NCBI GenBank assembly: GCA_024234895.1
Contig: JACKNJ010000007.1
Coordinates: forward strand, 155,758 to 219,757
Direction of reading: 5' to 3'
Origin: Gammaproteobacteria bacterium
GTDB lineage: Bacteria > Pseudomonadota > Gammaproteobacteria > JACKNK01
DNA: 64,000 nucleotides
The notes under the pieces were generated by a model, which did not search any database, had not been told where the DNA came from, and saw nothing but the letters and a program-made list of their open reading frames with translations. Positions 19,905 to 31,676 of the stretch are shown piece by piece; the stretch's first letter is position 1; the number at the start of each line of letters is the position of its first letter. The position numbers and the translations under genes were made by a program.

Positions 19905-20363
19905 ATGTCCCTGCCCCATAACATGCCGCTGTTGTTGATCCTCAGCCTGACCCTGACCGGTTTCGGCATGGGCTCGCTCGCGGCGGCCGCCGATGAAGGC
20001 GACACCAGCACGCCGGCGACGTCGAGGGCATCGATGCCCGCATCGAGCCCGGCCGCGCGGCCACCACTGATGCAGCCCATGCAGGTGCTGGTGCCGCCGA
20101 TGTGGCAACCGCGTCCGCCCGCCTGGTACCAGCCGGAGCTGATGTGGCGCCAACGCCAGCCGGAGGCCGCGCCACCGCGCGAAGCGGAAGAAAGCCCCGC
20201 CCGCAGTCACTGGCAGCGCCACGCCCCCGAATGGATGACCCTGCCGCCGGCGAGAAGCCGCACCACCATGTGGAAGCCTCAATCCCTGACCCCGGCAGCG
20301 GTCGATTCCATCGTCGCCCCGGTCAACGTGCCGCCGCCCGAGGACGCCATCGAGGCAAATTGA
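19905..20363 (+). CDS. Hypothetical exported proline/methionine-rich protein
   Basis: A 152-residue protein not recognised as a known family. An N-terminal signal peptide (MPLLLILSLTLTGFGMGSLAAAADEG) is followed by low-complexity sequence rich in Pro, Met, Trp and Arg (MWQPRPPAWYQPELMWRQR). No domain is visible. It is divergent from crcB (61 bases apart) and lies 83 bases before the ATPase operon, so it could share transcription into it. Confidence 0.5.
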   Translation: MSLPHNMPLLLILSLTLTGFGMGSLAAAADEGDTSTPATSRASMPASSPAARPPLMQPMQVLVPPMWQPRPPAWYQPELMWRQRQPEAAPPREAEESPARSHWQRHAPEWMTLPPARSRTTMWKPQSLTPAAVDSIVAPVNVPPPEDAIEAN

Positions 20364-20446
20364 GTTCGGCCTGACGGTGGTCATCGACGCGCGCCCCGAT
20401 TCGGGCATAGTCGCGAGCATCGGAAACAACGTTGCGAAGTGACGAT

Positions 20447-20761
20447 ATGGCCGATGACAACATCCTCCCCCGCCTGCTGGCGGTCGAAAAACGCGCCGAG
20501 GCCATGGTCGACGAGGCCGAGCGGCAACGCGCGGACATCCTGCACGCCGCCGGCGATCAGGCCCGGCGCGACGAGCTGCGCTTCGAGTCCCGCATCCCCG
20601 AGATTCACGCCGACTTCGTGAACAAGGCCGAGGCCCGCGCCCGTCAGGCCATCGCCGAACTCGAACTGCGCTACAACGAACGGACACGCTACCTGCGCGA
20701 TCAGGCTGCGGAGCGTCGCGAGGAAGCCATCTCCGCCGCCCTGGACACGCTGTTGCGCTGA
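20447..20761 (+). CDS. A/V-type ATPase subunit G/H (peripheral stalk)
   Basis: The first gene of the ATPase operon. A 104-residue charged coiled coil (AEAMVDEAERQRADILHAAG, KAEARARQAIAELELRYNERTRYL), as expected of the stalk subunit that pairs with subunit E. The ATG at 20447 is preferred to an in-frame codon 15 bases upstream because AAGTGACG precedes it. The stop overlaps the next start (TGATG). Identity comes from position, size and coiled coil; small stalk subunits are poorly conserved. Confidence 0.75.
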   Translation: MADDNILPRLLAVEKRAEAMVDEAERQRADILHAAGDQARRDELRFESRIPEIHADFVNKAEARARQAIAELELRYNERTRYLRDQAAERREEAISAALDTLLR

Positions 20762-21800
20762 TGGCCACCCCCGGCATCTCGGCGAAGGAGGCCTATCTGG
20801 CCACGCGCGTGCGCCTGATGGCCGATCGGCTGGTCCCGCCGGACGCCCTGCGCGCGATCATCAACGCGGATGGCGACACCTTGAGGGGGCGCCTGCGCGC
20901 CCTCGGCATCGAGGCGGACGACCCGCGCGAGCTGGTCCACAGCGGGCGCCTGTTCCAGGTCCTGCTGCGCCACTTCCTGGCCGATTTCGTGATCCTGCTG
21001 CGACCGCTCTGCCCCGGCGGCCGGCAACTGTTCCGCTACTGGCTGCGCCGCTACGAGCTGCGCAACATCAAGACCATCATTCGCGGACGCATGGGCCACC
21101 AGAGCACCGCGAACATCCGCGCCAACCTGCTCGACCTGCACCCGTTCGAACAGGTGGATACCGAAGCCCTGCTCGGCGCGGAGGATGTCTCGGAACTGTT
21201 GCGCCTGCTGGAACGATCGGCGTTCGCGGGGCTCGCCCGCCAGGCGCGCCGCGTCGCCGACCAGGACAACCCCGGCTATCGCCTCGACGCCAGCCTCGAC
21301 CGCGAGTACCTGAGCCGCCTGCACGGCCAGATCGCGCAGGCCCGTCCCGAGGATCAGCCCAGCCTGCGCGAACTGATCGGCAGCCTGATCGACGTCACCG
21401 ACCTGGTTTCCCTGCTGCGCTTTCGCTTCGCCTACCAGCTGCCACCCGCCGAGACCTATTACCTGCTGATCGGCCACGGCGAGCGGCTCCACCGCCAGCA
21501 CCTGCTGAAACTGGTGGAACTGCCATCGCTCCCGGAGGTGCTCGCCGCCCTGCCGGAGTCCCTGCGCGCAGCCATCGGCGACGCCACCACGACATTGGCG
21601 GTCGAGCGTCAACTGGAGCGCCGGATCGCGCATCGCCTGATGCGCACCTACCGCGATTCCCCATCCTTCGTGACCCGCACCCTCGCCTTCCTGATGCTCC
21701 GGGAGAGCGACATGCACCGGCTGCGGTCCGTGATGCGGGGCAAGTTCCTCGGTCTGCCGCCGGCGCTGATCCACGACAGCATCAACCTGGGGCCTGGCTG

Positions 21801-21801
<1 letters not shown>
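20761..21801 (+). CDS. ntpC: A/V-type ATPase subunit C (AC39/d-type)
   Basis: A 346-residue all-helical subunit that links the central stalk to the membrane rotor. Visible family features are the Arg-rich RYWLRRYELRNIKTIIRGRM (about 95-114) and LLDLHPFEQVD, typical of V-ATPase C/AC39. It overlaps its neighbours on both sides by TGATG, so translation is probably coupled from G through I. Confidence 0.85.
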
Positions 21802-24222
<2,421 letters not shown>

Positions 24223-24248
24223 GGCCCGCACCGGCGCCACACCCGACG

Positions 24249-24599
24249 ATGACGACCACGCTGCGGACCAAACCCACCCGCATGCTCGCGCTCGGCGGCA
24301 GCGGGCTGACCGACGGCTTCAGGCTGCTCGGTTTCGAGGTGTTCGCCGATCCGGCGATCAAGGAGGTCGAGCAGTTGGTCGAATCGCTGCTGCCCGACCA
24401 GGAACGCGCCTGGCTGGTGATCGAATCCGGCATTGCCGAAGCCTGCGCGGAGCCGCTGCGCCGCCTGCGCGAGGAGACCAGCGGCATCGTGATCTCGGAA
24501 GTGCCTCCCCTGAACGCGCCGGAGGAATTCCATTCCCAGGTCGAACGTCAGGTCACCAGCCTGCTCGGCCAGTTCACGCCGGATGCGGACCATGGCTGA
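24249..24599 (+). CDS. ntpG: A/V-type ATPase subunit F
   Basis: A 116-residue central-stalk subunit with a Rossmann-like fold: LALGGSGLTDGFRLLGFEVFAD, AWLVIESGIAEA, SGIVISEVPPLNAPEE. It lies between K and E. Its last eight bases overlap the start of the E gene. Subunit F usually serves as a regulatory switch on the rotor. Confidence 0.82.
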   Translation: MTTTLRTKPTRMLALGGSGLTDGFRLLGFEVFADPAIKEVEQLVESLLPDQERAWLVIESGIAEACAEPLRRLREETSGIVISEVPPLNAPEEFHSQVERQVTSLLGQFTPDADHG

Positions 24600-25281
24600 C
24601 CCACGCGCCCCGACCGCCACCGATACGCCGACCTTCAGCGAGGCTGCGTTGCAGGACCTGGAGGCCGCGCTGATCAAGCGCGCCGAGAACCTCGCCGCGC
24701 GCTATCGCGAACAGGGCGAGCGGGGCCGCGAGCGGCTGCTGGGCGACGCCGCCGAGCACCTGAACCTGCGCGAGCAGCGCGAGGTCCTGTACGCCAAGAA
24801 CCTGGCCGATCGCACCTACCGCCGGCGCGTGCAGTCGCATGAGCTGCGCATGCGCAAACGCGCGGACATCCTGCGCTGGGATCTGGTCCGCGAGGTCATC
24901 GACGAAATGCGCAGCCGCGCCACCGCGTTCGCCGAGCACGACAAGCGCTATCCGGACCTGCTGCGCGGCTGGATTCGCGCGGCGATCGAACGCATCGACG
25001 CCGAGGCCGTGGTGGTGCGCGTCAACGCGCGGGACCGGCAACGTCTCCACGGTGACTTCGCGGCGCTGGCCGCCGCGTTCGCGCCGACCAGACAGGTGCG
25101 CCTCGCCGACGAGCCGCTCGACACCATCGGCGGCGCGCTGGTCAGCGACGCGGACGACCGGCAGCGCGTCGACGACACCCTGGAGGGGCGTGCCGAACGC
25201 CTGCACGACGAACTGGTCGCGCGCGTGCTGGAACGCCTGTTCGCGTCGGTGCCGGACATGGACACGTTGTTCAAGGGATGA
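24592..25281 (+). CDS. ntpE: A/V-type ATPase subunit E (peripheral stalk)
   Basis: A 229-residue stalk subunit: N-terminal helix rich in Glu, Arg and Ala (LIKRAENLAARYREQGERGRER), then a globular C-terminal domain that contacts the catalytic head (AEAVVVRVNARDRQRL, LADEPLDTIGGALVSDADDRQ, VARVLERLFASVP). The GGA/LVSD pattern is typical. ATG 24592 overlaps the end of F; an earlier in-frame start nine bases upstream is less likely. Confidence 0.85.
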   Translation: MADPRAPTATDTPTFSEAALQDLEAALIKRAENLAARYREQGERGRERLLGDAAEHLNLREQREVLYAKNLADRTYRRRVQSHELRMRKRADILRWDLVREVIDEMRSRATAFAEHDKRYPDLLRGWIRAAIERIDAEAVVVRVNARDRQRLHGDFAALAAAFAPTRQVRLADEPLDTIGGALVSDADDRQRVDDTLEGRAERLHDELVARVLERLFASVPDMDTLFKG

Positions 25282-25298
25282 GGCGGGGCTGAGCAGAC

Positions 25299-27068
25299 AT
25301 GTCCGAAATCCTCGAAATCAACGGCCCGATCCTGCGCGTGAAACTCCCCGGCGCCCGCAATGGCGAGCAGGTGCGCATCGGGAGCATCGGCCTGATCGGC
25401 GAGATCATCGGTCTCGAGGGCGACGACGCCATCGTGCAGGCCTACGAATCCACCGAATCCGTCCGCCCCGGCGAGAGCGTGACCGCGCTCGGCCACCCGC
25501 TGTCGGTGGAGCTGGGTCCCGGCCTGCTGGGGCGCATCTTCGACGGCGTGCAGCGCCCGCTGATCGACATCTTCAAGGCCAGCGGCGACCACATCGGTCG
25601 CGGCCTTGAAACCGCCGCGCTGGACCGTTCGAAACGCTGGTCGTTCACACCCCGCGAGGACATCGGCCCGCAGCTCCATGGCGGCGAGACGCTGGGCGAT
25701 GTGCCCGAGACCGAGACCATCACCCAGCGCATCCTGGTGCCGCCGGACGTGCGCGGCGAACTGATCGAACTCGCCCCGGCCGGCGACTACACGCTGGACG
25801 ACGTGATTGCCCGCGTCCGCCTCGCCGATGGGCGTGAGCGGCAACTGCACCTGTATCAGCGCTGGCCGGTGCGGACCCCCCGCCCCTACGCGCGGCGCGA
25901 TCACGCGGTCGCGCCGTTGCTGACCGGGCAGCGCATCCTCGACACCTTCTTCCCGCTGCTGAAGGGTGGCAAGGGCGCGATCCCGGGGCCGTTCGGCGCC
26001 GGCAAGACCATGACCCAGCACCAGATCGCGCGCTGGTCGAACGCCGACATCGTGCTCTACGTGGGCTGCGGCGAGCGCGGCAACGAGATGGTCGACATCC
26101 TCGAATCCTTCCCCGAACTGACCGACCCGCACACCGGCCGCTCGCTGATGGAACGCACCCTGCTGGTCGCCAACACCTCGAACATGCCGGTGGTCGCGCG
26201 CGAGGCCTCGATCTACGTCGGCGTGACCATGGCCGAGTTCTTCCGCGATCAGGGCTTCGACGTGGTCATGGTCGCCGACTCCACCTCGCGCTGGGCGGAA
26301 GCGCTGCGCGAGGTCGGCGGTCGCCTCGGGCAGATGCCGGTCGAGGAAGGCTACCCGGCCTACCTGTCCTCGCGCCTGTCGGCCTTCTACGAACGCGCGG
26401 GCCGCGTCGAAACCCTCAACGGCGAGCGCGGCTCGGTCACGCTGATCGGCGCGGTCTCGCCGCCCGGCGGCGACTTCTCCGAGCCGGTCACCTCGCACAC
26501 CAAGGACATCGTGCAGACCTTCTGGGCGCTGTCCAAGGAGCTCGCCGACGCCCGCCACTACCCCGCCGTCGACTGGAACGGCTCCTTCGCCAAGGACGTG
26601 CAGACCGCCGCCCACTGGTGGCAGGAGCACGTCGCCAAGGACTGGCTGGTCGCGCGCGGCGAGGCGCTGGGCCTGCTCGCCGAGGAACAGGAACTCGCGC
26701 GTATCGTCAACCTGGTCGGCCCCGAGGCGCTGGCGCCCAAACAGCGCTGGGCGCTGGAAGGCGCCGCGCTGATCAAGGACGCGCTGCTGCAACAGAACGC
26801 CACCGATCCGGTCGACAGCTACTGCTCGCCGGAGAAGCAGTACGCGCTGCTGGCAGCGGTGCTGCGGGTCTACCGCAAGGGCCAGGAGCTGATCGACCTC
26901 GGCGAACCGGTCACGCAGATCCTCACCCTGCCCGGCCTCGCCCGCCTGCGCCGCGCCAAGGCGGCCTACGGCGACAAGCAACTGACGGAACTGAACGGCT
27001 TCGTCCGCGAAACCCTGGATGCGATGGATGCGATGCGCGTCGAATACGAACGGAGTTCCGCGACATGA
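25299..27068 (+). CDS. ntpA: A/V-type ATPase catalytic subunit A
   Basis: The catalytic subunit, 589 residues. The P-loop is GPFGAGKT (230-237). The bulge domain lies at about 110-190. Other marks are DIVLYVGCGERGNEMVDILESFPEL and VVMVADSTSRWAEALREVGGRLGQMPVEEGYPAYL. GPFGAGKT, rather than the F-type GGAGVGKT, proves the A/V type. It is followed by 265 bases of nested palindromes before subunit B, an odd break inside an operon. Confidence 0.97.
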   Translation: MSEILEINGPILRVKLPGARNGEQVRIGSIGLIGEIIGLEGDDAIVQAYESTESVRPGESVTALGHPLSVELGPGLLGRIFDGVQRPLIDIFKASGDHIGRGLETAALDRSKRWSFTPREDIGPQLHGGETLGDVPETETITQRILVPPDVRGELIELAPAGDYTLDDVIARVRLADGRERQLHLYQRWPVRTPRPYARRDHAVAPLLTGQRILDTFFPLLKGGKGAIPGPFGAGKTMTQHQIARWSNADIVLYVGCGERGNEMVDILESFPELTDPHTGRSLMERTLLVANTSNMPVVAREASIYVGVTMAEFFRDQGFDVVMVADSTSRWAEALREVGGRLGQMPVEEGYPAYLSSRLSAFYERAGRVETLNGERGSVTLIGAVSPPGGDFSEPVTSHTKDIVQTFWALSKELADARHYPAVDWNGSFAKDVQTAAHWWQEHVAKDWLVARGEALGLLAEEQELARIVNLVGPEALAPKQRWALEGAALIKDALLQQNATDPVDSYCSPEKQYALLAAVLRVYRKGQELIDLGEPVTQILTLPGLARLRRAKAAYGDKQLTELNGFVRETLDAMDAMRVEYERSSAT

Positions 27069-27085
27069 GCAGAGCCTGTGACACG

Positions 27086-27319
27086 GCGGTTAAGCGCCAA
27101 GACGCCAAGACGCCAAGGTTTTTGGGTTTGTCGCCTGAACGAATCCTCACTGTAGGAGCGAGCTTGCTCGCGAACCGAGGTGCCATACACGCCCGGACGC
27201 ATCGCCCCGTCCGTTCGAGAGCAAGCTCGCTCCTACAATCCGCCTCCGTTCCGACATGGGTAACGAGTCCTGGCTTCTCTTCGCGGCCTTTGCGTCTTGG
27301 CGTCTTGGCGCTTAACGCC
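27086..27319. repeat. Palindromic element, family 5, containing another palindrome
   Basis: The outer arms GGCGGTTAAGCGCCAAGACG and CTTGGCGTCTTGGCGCTTAA pair across about 235 bases, far longer than the other family-5 copies (70-115 bases). The extra length is explained by the family-2-related palindrome at 27151-27237 in its loop. It lies between ATPase genes A and B. Confidence 0.85.
27151..27237. repeat. Inner palindromic element nested in the family 5 element
   Basis: TGTAGGAGCGAGCTTGCTCG and GAGCAAGCTCGCTCCTACA are the arms of a hairpin of about 87 bases. The same arm is found at 4430-4451. It sits in the loop of the outer element, as if one element inserted into another. Confidence 0.85.
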
Positions 27320-27333
27320 GGGCCGCAACCATC

Positions 27334-28722
27334 ATGAAAGAACTCGAATTCCGCACCGCGAGCGCCGCGCAAGGTGGCCTGCTGGTCATGCGTCGGGTCG
27401 GCGAGATCGCCTTTGGCGACCGCGTGGTGGTGCGCGACGACAAGGGCCGGCGCCGCAACGGTCAGGTCATCAAGACCAGCCGTGACGCGGTGCTGGTGCA
27501 AGTCTTCGAGGGCACCGACGACCTCGACCTGAACGCGACCTGGGTGCGCTTCCTCGACCAGCCCTTCGAGATGCCGGTGTCGCCGGACCTGCTCGGGCGC
27601 ATCTTCAACGGCGTGGGCGCACCGCGCGACGGGCGCCCGCCGCTGATCGCGAGCCATTCGCGCAACGTCAATGGCGCCTCGATCAACCCGTTCGCGCGCG
27701 CCTATCCGCGCGAGTTCATCCAGACCGGCATCTCCACCATCGACGGCCTCAACTCGCTGGTGCGTGGCCAGAAACTGCCGATCTTCTCGGCCTCCGGCCT
27801 GCCGCATAACCGCCTCGCCGCGCAGATCGTCCGCCAGGCACGCCTGCTCGGCGAGGAGACCAACTTCGCGATCGTGTTCGCGGCCATGGGCATCTCCCAC
27901 GACGAGGCGCGCTTCTTCGAGGAGGACTTCGAATCCTCCGGCGTGCTCGGCAACGTCAGCATGTTCATCAACCTGGCCGACGACCCGCCGATCGAGCGCC
28001 TGATCCTGCCGCGCACCGCGCTGACCGTGGCCGAGTACCTGGCCTTCGATCTCGACCGCCACGTGCTGGTGGTCATGACCGACATGACCTACTACGCCGA
28101 GGCCCTGCGCGAGGTCGCCACCGCCAAGGGCGACGTGCCGGCGCGCAAGGGCTACCCCGGGTACCTGTATTCCGATCTGGCCGAGATCTACGAACGCTCC
28201 GGGCGCATCAAGCAGCGCCACGGCTCGATCACGCTGGTGCCGATCCTGTCCATGCCGGCGGACGACATCACCCATCCGATCCCGGACCTGACCGGCTACA
28301 TCACCGAGGGCCAGATCGTGCTCGACCGCGCGCTGCACAACGCCGGCGTCTACCCGCCGGTGAACGTGTCGCCGTCGCTCTCAAGGCTGATGAAGGACGG
28401 CATCGGCAAGGACGACACCCGCGACGATCACCCGCGCGTCGCCCAGCAACTGTTCGCGCTGTATGCCCGTGCCCAGGAGGTCCGCAACCTGGCCTCGATC
28501 ATCGGCGCCGAGGAGCTCTCGGGGCGCGACCGCAACTACCTCGATTTCGCCGAACAGTTCGACCGGCGCTTCGTGCAGCAGGGCGAGGACGAGGACCGCA
28601 GCATCGTCGAGACCCTGAACCTGGCGTGGGAACTGCTCTCGATGTTCCCCTACGAGGCGCTGTCGCGGGTCAGCGAGGCCGACCTGAACCGCTACCACCA
28701 CCGCGCCGGGGAAGTCGCATGA
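27334..28722 (+). CDS. ntpB: A/V-type ATPase subunit B
   Basis: The non-catalytic nucleotide-binding subunit, 462 residues. It lacks a classical P-loop, having KLPIFSASGLPHNRLAAQI instead. Family motifs are YPREFIQTGISTIDGLNSLVRGQK, FFEEDFESSGVLGNVSMFINLADDP and RKGYPGYLYSDLAEIYERSGRI, with the arginine finger region in PSLSRLMKDGIG. The ATG at 27334 lies 15 bases after the palindromic spacer. Confidence 0.96.
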   Translation: MKELEFRTASAAQGGLLVMRRVGEIAFGDRVVVRDDKGRRRNGQVIKTSRDAVLVQVFEGTDDLDLNATWVRFLDQPFEMPVSPDLLGRIFNGVGAPRDGRPPLIASHSRNVNGASINPFARAYPREFIQTGISTIDGLNSLVRGQKLPIFSASGLPHNRLAAQIVRQARLLGEETNFAIVFAAMGISHDEARFFEEDFESSGVLGNVSMFINLADDPPIERLILPRTALTVAEYLAFDLDRHVLVVMTDMTYYAEALREVATAKGDVPARKGYPGYLYSDLAEIYERSGRIKQRHGSITLVPILSMPADDITHPIPDLTGYITEGQIVLDRALHNAGVYPPVNVSPSLSRLMKDGIGKDDTRDDHPRVAQQLFALYARAQEVRNLASIIGAEELSGRDRNYLDFAEQFDRRFVQQGEDEDRSIVETLNLAWELLSMFPYEALSRVSEADLNRYHHRAGEVA

Positions 28723-28730
28723 CCGCAAAC

Positions 28731-28838
28731 GTAGGGTGGAACCCGCAGGGGTTCCGCCGGCAGGCCTTGCCCAGAGGACAAAGCCTCGCGCCAGATCGAG
28801 GCGCCATGCGGCGGAAGCCCTGCGGGTTCCGCCCTACA
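28731..28838. repeat. Palindromic element, family 4 (ATPase B-D spacer)
   Basis: GTAGGGTGGAACCCGCAGGG and CCTGCGGGTTCCGCCCTACA are the paired outer arms. A related element lies at 61979-62083 and a left arm at 63912-63940. It fills nearly all of the 145 bases between ATPase subunits B and D. Confidence 0.83.
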
Positions 28839-28867
28839 CCCGTTTCCACGCGGTCGGCGCCGCCCCA

Positions 28868-29479
28868 ATGATCGCGCGGCTGAACATCGCGCCGACCAAG
28901 ACCAACCTGCTCAAGCTGAAACGGCAGGTCGCGTTCCTGGAGGAAGGCCACACGCTGCTGGAACGCAAGCGCGACCTGCTCACCCGTCTGGTCTACGAGC
29001 GCCTGCGCCAGTACCGCGAACTGCGCCAATCCGCGCATGCCGCGATCCGCGTCGCCTGGCACTCGCTGGCGATGACGCAGATGCGCACCGGCGCCTGCGC
29101 GATCCGTCAGGCCGCGCTGGGCATGAAGCCGGAACTGGAGGTCACGGTGCTGCCCAAGCTCAGTCTCGGCGTCGAATACCCGGCGGTTGAGATCCACCGC
29201 CGGCCACTGGAGCCAGTCGGCCTGTTCGGCACCGACGCCAGCTTCGACGACACCCGCGCGCAGCTCGCCGAGGCCGCGATCCGGCTGGCCCGACTCGGCG
29301 AGGTCGAGACCGCGCTCGGGCGGCTGCTCGCCGAACAGCGCAAGGCGCAGAAGCGCGTCAACGCGCTGAAATACAACATCATTCCCCGCTATCTGGAGAC
29401 CATCCGCGTGATCCAGGGCAACCTCGAGGAGGAGGAGCGCAACACCCTCTTCCAGATCAAGGTGCTGCGCGGGCACTGA
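28868..29479 (+). CDS. ntpD: A/V-type ATPase subunit D (central stalk)
   Basis: The rotor shaft subunit, 203 residues, forming a long antiparallel coiled coil. Both ends are typical: MIARLNIAPTKTNLLKLKRQ at the start and QKRVNALKYNIIPRYLETI near the end, where the conserved RVNALE-type motif marks subunit D. ATG 28868 is the family start; sequence upstream is palindromic element. It is the last gene of the operon. Confidence 0.92.
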   Translation: MIARLNIAPTKTNLLKLKRQVAFLEEGHTLLERKRDLLTRLVYERLRQYRELRQSAHAAIRVAWHSLAMTQMRTGACAIRQAALGMKPELEVTVLPKLSLGVEYPAVEIHRRPLEPVGLFGTDASFDDTRAQLAEAAIRLARLGEVETALGRLLAEQRKAQKRVNALKYNIIPRYLETIRVIQGNLEEEERNTLFQIKVLRGH

Positions 29480-29500
29480 GGGCGCCGAGACCGCATCGTG

Positions 29501-29580
29501 GAGCGGGCTTCGACTCCGCTCAGCCAACGGCACCCGCGTTCGGTGGCTGAGCGGAGTCGAAGCCCGGACAAGCCCGCTCG
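29501..29580. repeat. Palindromic element, family 2 (between ATPase and sucrose clusters)
   Basis: The arms GAGCGGGCTTCGACTCCGCT and AGCGGAGTCGAAGCCC pair with a loop of about 20 bases. It lies between two convergent operons (ATPase D and amylosucrase) and could act as a bidirectional transcription barrier, although no T-run follows. Confidence 0.8.
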
Positions 29581-29585
29581 AAACC

Positions 29586-31550
29586 TCAGCGCGTGCCCTG
29601 ATCGCTGAGCCAGTAGAAGCGGTACGGCGGAATCACCAGCTGGTCCTTGAACTGTGCCGGCGACTCGCCGCTGTACAGATCGCGCAGGCGCCCGTAGTCG
29701 AAACCCCAGCGGGTGCCGATGTCCTTCAGGTCGAGCGACTGCGGGTTGGCGTCGAAATTGCCGACCACCAGCACGTGGTCGTTGAAGCGTTCCGGGTTGG
29801 TGCGCACGAACACGAACAGGTGGTCGTTGCCGGTATCGATCAGCTCACGATTGTTGAAGTCGGCGAAGGCGGCCGTGGTCTTGCGCACGCCGATCATCTT
29901 GCGGAGCCCGTCGAAGATCCGCTGCTGCGGGGTGCCATGCTGGCGGCGCTTCTCGACGTCCGCCCACTGGATGCGCGGACGGTGCATCCAGCGGTTGTCC
30001 CGCGACTTGGCCTCGTCCTGCAGATAGGTGCAGTCGTTGACCGTGCCGATCTCGTCGCCGTAGTACAGCAGCGGGATGCCGCCGTAGGCCATGATCATGC
30101 TGTGCAGCAGCAGGATGACCCGCACCGCCTCGTCGATGTGTTCGAGATCGCCGCTCCCGATCGCCGTCTCCAGCCCGACCAGCGAGGCCAGCGAACCCGA
30201 GATGCGCGCGTCGCCGGTCTTGTCGTTGCGCCCGAACGGCTGACCGCGCGCCGGCGAATCGCCGTAGGCACCGGTGAACCAGTCGACCAGGAAGCGGCGA
30301 TGCGCGTAGGGCTGGTAGCCGGCGCGCACGATGTCGGCATCGTCGAAGCCGAGACCGATGTCGTCGTGGCAGCGCACGTAGTTAAGCCAGGTCGCGCGGT
30401 CGAGCTTGAGCGGCTGGCTGGCGACGCCGATGTTGAGCAGCTTGGCGTTCTTGGTCGCGACCGCGTCCCACAGCAGCGCCATGAAGGTGGCGTTGTAGGC
30501 GATCTCGCATTCCTTGGCGACGATCGCGTCCTCGCCGAAATACTTGGTCACCTCGACCGGCGCGACGATGGCCTCGGCGATGAACAGCACGCCCGGGCAG
30601 GTGACCTGCATGCAGTCCTTCATGAGCTGGAGGATCAGGTGCGCCTCACGCTCGTTCTGGGAAGTGGTGCCGATCTTCTTCCACAGGAAGGCGACCGCGT
30701 CGAGCCGCAGGATGTCCGCGCCCCGGTTGGCCCAGAACAGCACGATGTCGAGCATCTCGATGAACACCGACGGGTTCGAGTAGTTCAGATCCCATTGGTA
30801 GCTGTTGAAGACCGTCATCACCCAGCGCTGCATCGCCTCGTCCCAGGTGAAGTTGCCGGGCGAGGTCTCGGGGAAGATCTCCGGCAGGGTCTCCTCGAAC
30901 ATGTCCGGGATATCGCGGTTCGGGAACGTGTAGTAGTAGTCCTGGTATTTGCGCTCCCCGGCGCGGGCCTTCGCGGCCCATTCGTGTTCGTCGGAGGTGT
31001 GGTTCACGACCACGTCCAGGGTCAGCAGCATGCCGCGCCTGCGCAGTGACGCGGACAGTTCGCCGACATCGGCGAGCGTGCCGACGCGCGGATCGACATT
31101 GCGGAAATTGCTCACCGCATAGCCGCCGTCCGACGCGCCCTGCGGGCACTCCAGGATCGGCATCACGTGGACCATGTTCACGCCCAGTTCCTGCAGATAG
31201 GGCACGCCCTGGGTGACGCCCTTCAGGTCGCGCGCGAAGCCGTCCGCGTACAGCGCCATGCCGACCCATTCCTGGCTCAGGAACCAGTTGTGATCGTTCT
31301 CGCGCGCGGCATCCAGGGCCAGCAGTTCGTCGTCGCGGGCGAGGTACTGCGCGGCCATGACCTCGACCAGGCGCAGCATCAGCGTCTCGAAGTCCTCACG
31401 GTGTCCGTAGAGTTGCTGGAACAGCGAATGGATCGCGTAGAAATTGCCGCCCAGACGGGTATAGAAGTGCCGCAGATCGTGCTTCGCGATCCCCGGCTTG
31501 ATGCGGTCGAGGATGCGGTTCAGCAGCGCGTGGGAGACCTGTTCGTACAT
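29586..31550 (-). CDS. ams: Amylosucrase (GH13)
   Basis: Uses sucrose to extend alpha-1,4-glucan and releases fructose. 654 residues, the normal length. GH13 motifs: DVVVNHTSDEHEWA, ADILRLDAVAFLWKKIG with the nucleophile Asp, LFIAEAIVAP with the acid/base Glu, and NYVRCHDDIGLGF with the transition-state Asp. The N-terminal helical domain (about 1-90) and NYSNP/WANRGAD segments fit GH13 subfamily 4. The start has GGGGAA upstream. Last gene in the order sps-fructokinase-ams, so sucrose made by the first enzyme can be turned over into glycogen here. Confidence 0.93.
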   Translation of the reverse strand: MYEQVSHALLNRILDRIKPGIAKHDLRHFYTRLGGNFYAIHSLFQQLYGHREDFETLMLRLVEVMAAQYLARDDELLALDAARENDHNWFLSQEWVGMALYADGFARDLKGVTQGVPYLQELGVNMVHVMPILECPQGASDGGYAVSNFRNVDPRVGTLADVGELSASLRRRGMLLTLDVVVNHTSDEHEWAAKARAGERKYQDYYYTFPNRDIPDMFEETLPEIFPETSPGNFTWDEAMQRWVMTVFNSYQWDLNYSNPSVFIEMLDIVLFWANRGADILRLDAVAFLWKKIGTTSQNEREAHLILQLMKDCMQVTCPGVLFIAEAIVAPVEVTKYFGEDAIVAKECEIAYNATFMALLWDAVATKNAKLLNIGVASQPLKLDRATWLNYVRCHDDIGLGFDDADIVRAGYQPYAHRRFLVDWFTGAYGDSPARGQPFGRNDKTGDARISGSLASLVGLETAIGSGDLEHIDEAVRVILLLHSMIMAYGGIPLLYYGDEIGTVNDCTYLQDEAKSRDNRWMHRPRIQWADVEKRRQHGTPQQRIFDGLRKMIGVRKTTAAFADFNNRELIDTGNDHLFVFVRTNPERFNDHVLVVGNFDANPQSLDLKDIGTRWGFDYGRLRDLYSGESPAQFKDQLVIPPYRFYWLSDQGTR

Positions 31551-31569
31551 GGGATTCCCCGTGATTCAG

Positions 31570-31664
31570 ATGTAGGCCGGTTTAAGGAGCGCAGCGACGT
31601 AGCCGGCTCGGAGCCTTCGATCAAAGCCTCAAGCCGGCAACGCTGCGCTTATGCCGGCCTACAT
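31570..31664. repeat. Palindromic element, family 7 (fructokinase-ams spacer)
   Basis: ATGTAGGCCGG at the left pairs with CCGGCCTACAT at the right. Inside, GAGCGCAGCG pairs with CGCTGCGC. This is the only copy of this arm type noticed in the window. It separates two genes that otherwise look co-transcribed. Confidence 0.75.
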
Positions 31665-31676
31665 GTTTGAGCTCGC

